From the NCBI GenBank assembly GCA_937128785.1, contig CAKZMS010000044.1, positions 1 to 9,151 of the forward strand: 9,151 bases of DNA, in the 5' to 3' direction. The position numbers and the translations under genes were made by a program. The notes beneath the pieces were generated by a model that saw only the letters and a program-made list of their open reading frames with translations, did no database searches and was not told the origin of the DNA. Origin of the DNA: an uncultured Opitutaceae bacterium (GTDB taxonomy: Bacteria > Verrucomicrobiota > Verrucomicrobiia > Opitutales > Opitutaceae). Each line of letters starts with the position of its first letter. Within the stretch, counting starts at the first letter, position 1. Of this stretch, positions 6,287 through 9,151 are shown in pieces.

Positions 6287-7426
6287 ATGACGCCGGGCAC
6301 TTATTTTGTCGACGACGAGCCTGCGTTGGCGAAGCGGCTCGATGTCTATCTGGCGGGTCTGGCCGAACGGTTGGCCGAATCGCCCGCCGCCGCCGGCACC
6401 TTGGCGTTGGTTTTGAGCGGCGGCTATGGCCGGGGGGAGGGCGGCGTCTTTCGCGATGCCGAGGGTAATCCGGATCTCTATAACGATCTGGAATTCTACA
6501 TGCTGCTGCGCGATCCCTCGGGCGAGGCGGCGGCGAGAGCCTGGTGCGAACAGGAGGAACCCGCGGGCACCGCGGAGCTGGGTATCGATGTCGAAGTTAA
6601 ACGGATGCCGATCGGCGAACTACGCCGGGCCGAGCCTTCGATGTTCTATTATGATCTCGTCGTGGCGCATCAGCTGATCTGGGGCGACGAATCATGGAAG
6701 GAGGGTCTTCCCGACGGACTTGATGATGCGGCGCGCATCCCGCTGCACGAAGCGACCCGATTGTTATTCAATCGGGGGAGTGGGCTGTTTTACAGCCGGT
6801 GTGCATTGGCCAAAGGAGATGATCGGGTCGGGAACGGTTTTGTGGAGCGCAATCACGCGAAAGTGCGGCTGGCGTTGGGCGATGCGGTGCTCGCCGCCAA
6901 CGGGCAGTATCACCACTTCGCGCGGGAACGAAATCGTCGGGTGTGCGCGGGGTTGCCCGACACTCCGCCAGGGTGGGATCAGTTGGTCGCGTGGCACACG
7001 GAGGGTGTGGATTTCAAAATGCACCCCCGGCACCGGGCCGACGGCGAAACCGACCTGGACTCGGCGCAGAGTGAGTTGGCGGTGGCTTGGCTGAATACCT
7101 TTCGATGGATGGAACAGCGTCGACTGGGTCGATCGTTTCAGAGCTCACCGGATTACGCCAACGACTCCGGTAAAAAATACCCGGAGACCTCCGGTATGAA
7201 GAACCTGTTGATTCACCTGCGCGACCTGAAGTCACGCGGCGGTGCGTTGCCCGGTTGGTTTGATTATCCGCGAGCGGCGCTCCAACGGGCGCTGGTGCGG
7301 CTGGTCGATCCCGCGCAGGATCCGGACCCGCAGGAAATCGGAAGATTGCTGGGGATTTCATCTCCTCCCGGAAACTGGCCTGATCTCGAATCCGACTACG
7401 CCCGCTGGTGGGCGTATTACAACTAG
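6287..7426 (+). CDS. Nucleotidyltransferase-fold (pol-beta superfamily-like) protein of unknown function
   Basis: A 379-residue soluble protein; I do not recognise a named family. Residues 40-75 read LALVLSGGYGRGEGG, then NDLEFYMLL. This matches the core of pol-beta-type nucleotidyltransferases, a GG/GS loop followed by a strand carrying two acids (D67, E69). A third acidic strand follows at about 100-105 (IDVEVK, D101/E103), as the fold requires. The remaining residues 110-379 look largely helical with many aromatic and charged residues, including FNRGSGLFYSR at 160-170 and a conserved-looking DSGKKYPE at about 292-299, perhaps a substrate- or partner-binding domain. There is no signal peptide or membrane helix. 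GGAAAG lies about 10 nt before the ATG. It is linked to the STAS gene (6-nt gap) and ends in a CTAG that also holds the stop of the convergent export gene. The reaction (nucleotidyl transfer to a protein or small molecule) is inferred from fold motifs only. Confidence 0.8.
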   Translation: MTPGTYFVDDEPALAKRLDVYLAGLAERLAESPAAAGTLALVLSGGYGRGEGGVFRDAEGNPDLYNDLEFYMLLRDPSGEAAARAWCEQEEPAGTAELGIDVEVKRMPIGELRRAEPSMFYYDLVVAHQLIWGDESWKEGLPDGLDDAARIPLHEATRLLFNRGSGLFYSRCALAKGDDRVGNGFVERNHAKVRLALGDAVLAANGQYHHFARERNRRVCAGLPDTPPGWDQLVAWHTEGVDFKMHPRHRADGETDLDSAQSELAVAWLNTFRWMEQRRLGRSFQSSPDYANDSGKKYPETSGMKNLLIHLRDLKSRGGALPGWFDYPRAALQRALVRLVDPAQDPDPQEIGRLLGISSPPGNWPDLESDYARWWAYYN

Positions 7427-8466
7427 GGTTCGATACTGGGAACGAGGGATGAATCGCCGGTCGGCACCGCGAACGCGGAACCTTCCTTGGCGGCCACCGA
7501 ACGCACAAATGTGGTCACGATGGTTTTCGCGTATTCCTGCAGATCATACCACGGCGAGTCCGGCACCCAGACGATGTCACCGGGCTCCAGCGCAACATCG
7601 GGTTGGCGCCCTTGTAGGATTGCCAGGTAGTCGATCACTGCGACCTGCGGTTCGGTGAACCGGCCGCGCACCACGAGGACGCGTTCCGTGTAAGCCGCTT
7701 CGTTGACATCAAGAGCACTCGCGATGGCCGAGACCAAGGTGACCTGGTCCATGAATCCGACCGAACGGGGTTTGTTGACCGCTCCCAGCACATAAATCTG
7801 CTGCGACAACGCCGAGGGCAGATAGATATAGTCACCGTCACGCAGGTAGATGTTCTGGGAAAGATCACCCTCCCGCAGCAGTTTGTAGAAATCGACGGGC
7901 ATGAGCTGTCCCTCCCGCACAAGGAAGCTGTGCTTCAAGTCGGCCAACTCCTCAGTGGTTCCGGAGAAACGCGACGTGAAAAGACCACCCGCCCGGGCCA
8001 GTGCCTCCAGGACGGTCGACGGTTGATTGAGCGCGTAGAGTCCCGGTGTATTCACCCGACCCATCACCCAGACTTTCTTGCTGTTGACACCCCGCAGAAT
8101 CAGCCCGACCTGCGGCGAGCGATAGTGGGCGGCGAGCTCCTGCTCGAGGCCGACCTTGAGCTCCTCCATGGTCAGCCCCTCGGCGTGAAAACCTCGCAGT
8201 AGATCGTAGTAGATCAGGCCGTCGGGCATCACGCGACAGACCCGGCGGGTGCCGCCCAACTCGAGGACCTCGATCTCAATCATATCTCCCACGCCGATCC
8301 GAAATGGATCGGTAGGAGGCAGCAGCAGGTCGGGGGTCGCGGGGGCGGTGGCCTCGATGCGCTCAAAATCCACCGTCGGCGTCAGCGGCCGCGGATCGAA
8401 TTTCGGTCCCGTGGCGCATCCCGCCAACAGAATGGCCGCAAGGATCAACCGCGAAACCGTCCTCAT
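7423..8466 (-). CDS. Outer-membrane polysaccharide export lipoprotein (Wza-like, Poly_export + two SLBB regions)
   Basis: A 347-residue lipoprotein. It has a short signal peptide with lipobox LLAGC and lipidated C17. The polysaccharide export domain spans about 53-125 (DPFRIGVGDMIEIEV, then PDGLIYYDLL, then HYRSPQVGL). Two SLBB-type beta-grasp regions follow, at about 131-215 (KVWVMGRVNTPGLY) and 222-303 (QIYVLGAVNKPRSVGF). A helix at about 306-325 could be the membrane-spanning amphipathic helix of the Wza barrel, followed by a loose tail. The family forms the outer-membrane exit channel for capsule or exopolysaccharide. The ATG at 8466-8464 overlaps the stop of the upstream paralogue (ATGA) and has an excellent GAGGAGG 7 nt upstream. 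Its stop lies in CTAG, shared with the convergent nucleotidyltransferase-like gene, and no terminator is seen. Confidence 0.94.
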   Translation of the reverse strand: MRTVSRLILAAILLAGCATGPKFDPRPLTPTVDFERIEATAPATPDLLLPPTDPFRIGVGDMIEIEVLELGGTRRVCRVMPDGLIYYDLLRGFHAEGLTMEELKVGLEQELAAHYRSPQVGLILRGVNSKKVWVMGRVNTPGLYALNQPSTVLEALARAGGLFTSRFSGTTEELADLKHSFLVREGQLMPVDFYKLLREGDLSQNIYLRDGDYIYLPSALSQQIYVLGAVNKPRSVGFMDQVTLVSAIASALDVNEAAYTERVLVVRGRFTEPQVAVIDYLAILQGRQPDVALEPGDIVWVPDSPWYDLQEYAKTIVTTFVRSVAAKEGSAFAVPTGDSSLVPSIEP

Positions 8467-9151
8467 GGCGTTTCCTCCTCGACAATCTGGGGTAGGACCG
8501 GTCCGTCGATCCAGGGACCGACGTTACGCAGCGTCCAACTGGCAGTCATGCTGCGGAGGAAAAAATCGATGGCATCGTCGGCCAATTCCTCGGCGTAGGC
8601 CCAGGGTTTGGTGGAGACGTAAATGATATCCTTGGGCTCCAGTTTGAAGTCGATCGCCATGCCGGTGAGCACGTCGTTCGTATCGATGACGAAGAGCTCC
8701 GGGTTTTGCAAAGAGCCGCGCACGACCAGCACCCGTTGCTTGAAAGCATCCTCCGTGAATCCTCCCCGTTCGGAGATCGCACTGATGACGGAAGAGCGGG
8801 GTGTGAAGCCGAGCACGCCGGGTAAGACCACCTCACCGAGCACGTAGAGCTCGTTGGTGTTGGCCGACGGAAAGTAGAGAAAATCGTTGGGCTCCAGTTC
8901 GATGTTTTGGGAAAGGTCTCCGTCGAAAAACAGCGCTTCGAAGTCGATCGGCATACGCCGGTCCCCGCGCATGAGAAACGAACGGGGCAGGTCGGCGAGT
9001 TCCACCGTGTTGTCCTCAAACAGCCCCGTCTCGATACCCCGGGCGCGCGCCACGGCTTCGATGATCGTGATGGGGTGGTCCATGGGGTAGGCACCGTTGT
9101 CGATGACCTTGCCGAGAATGAAGTAGCGTTTGCTGCGCAACTCCCAGGGAA
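8463..9151 (-). CDS. Second SLBB polysaccharide export protein, N-terminus cut by window edge
   Basis: The frame is open from the right edge (first full codon 9149-9147) to a TGA at 8465-8463, giving 228 visible residues. The N-terminus, including any signal peptide and most of the export domain, lies outside. The TTG at 9140 is internal, not a start, because the reading continues upstream as PWELRSK. Two SLBB-like units are visible, beginning YFILGKVIDNGAYPM and ELYVLGEVVLPGVLGF. The second half aligns without difficulty with the downstream export lipoprotein: shared blocks include ELADL, DLSQNI, RVLVVRG and an LEP-(G/K)-DI segment, followed by a similar C-terminal helix. It is therefore a tandem paralogue, likely paired with its neighbour in the export apparatus or specialised for periplasmic or inner-membrane contact. 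The gene order and 4-nt overlap show co-transcription. Confidence 0.9.
   Translation of the reverse strand, partial: PWELRSKRYFILGKVIDNGAYPMDHPITIIEAVARARGIETGLFEDNTVELADLPRSFLMRGDRRMPIDFEALFFDGDLSQNIELEPNDFLYFPSANTNELYVLGEVVLPGVLGFTPRSSVISAISERGGFTEDAFKQRVLVVRGSLQNPELFVIDTNDVLTGMAIDFKLEPKDIIYVSTKPWAYAEELADDAIDFFLRSMTASWTLRNVGPWIDGPVLPQIVEEETP
8474..8480 (-). promoter_or_regulatory. Strong Shine-Dalgarno for the export lipoprotein
   Basis: On the minus strand this reads GAGGAGG, 7 nt before the ATG at 8466-8464, and it is embedded in the codons for the glutamates at the end of the upstream paralogue. It fixes the start immediately before the signal peptide. Confidence 0.8.

Noticed and set aside
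7400..7450. Bidirectional terminator at the convergent junction
   Set aside because: No stable hairpin with a U-tract was found on either strand by eye.
9138..9140. TTG at 9140 as start of the second export gene
   Set aside because: The frame stays open to the window edge and the protein begins in the middle of an SLBB region; the true start lies outside.
1..9151. CRISPR arrays, insertion sequences, tRNA or rRNA genes
   Set aside because: No direct repeats with spacers, transposase motifs, terminal inverted repeats or RNA gene signatures were seen; coding genes fill the window.

Overview
The window is almost entirely coding. It carries ten genes (eight complete, two cut by the window edges) from what looks like an exopolysaccharide or capsule locus of a Gram-negative bacterium. 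The outer-membrane export lipoprotein (lipobox LLAGC) supports a Gram-negative host. The high GC content (about 60% by eye) and the style of the signalling proteins would fit Verrucomicrobiota (Opitutales-like), but that placement is a guess from gene content, not shown by a marker gene.

Layout. Minus strand, reading right to left: (a) 9151-7423, two overlapping paralogous Wza-type/SLBB polysaccharide export genes, the first truncated by the right edge. (b) 5950 down to the left edge, a six-gene run: family-4 glycosyltransferase, bacterial sugar transferase (initiating phosphoglycosyltransferase), left-handed beta-helix hexapeptide protein, a kinase-GAF-phosphatase fusion (RsbW-like HATPase + GAF + PP2C/SpoIIE), a single-domain response regulator, and an alkaline-phosphatase-superfamily phosphodiesterase truncated by the left edge. 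Consecutive genes in this run overlap by 4 nt (ATGA, GTGA or TTGA), except for a 9-nt gap after the glycosyltransferase. Plus strand, 5966-7426: a two-gene island with a STAS anti-sigma-antagonist-type protein and a nucleotidyltransferase-fold protein. It starts only 15 nt from the divergent glycosyltransferase start, and its last stop codon shares a CTAG palindrome with the stop of the convergent export gene. Only about 30 bases in the window lie outside genes.

How the genes may work together. The sugar transferase would load the first sugar phosphate onto a lipid carrier, the glycosyltransferase would extend the chain, and the export proteins would take the polymer out. The kinase-phosphatase fusion and the STAS protein are the classic halves of a partner-switching circuit: Ser kinase and PP2C phosphatase acting oppositely on a STAS serine. 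The arrangement strongly recalls SypE/SypA of the Vibrio fischeri syp polysaccharide locus. Here the middle domain is GAF instead of a receiver, and a free receiver is encoded directly downstream. The STAS protein is co-transcribed with an uncharacterised nucleotidyltransferase-fold protein, and the signalling genes are followed by a predicted cytoplasmic phosphodiesterase. Together these suggest a post-translational control module built into a polysaccharide operon. It is the most interesting thing in the window.
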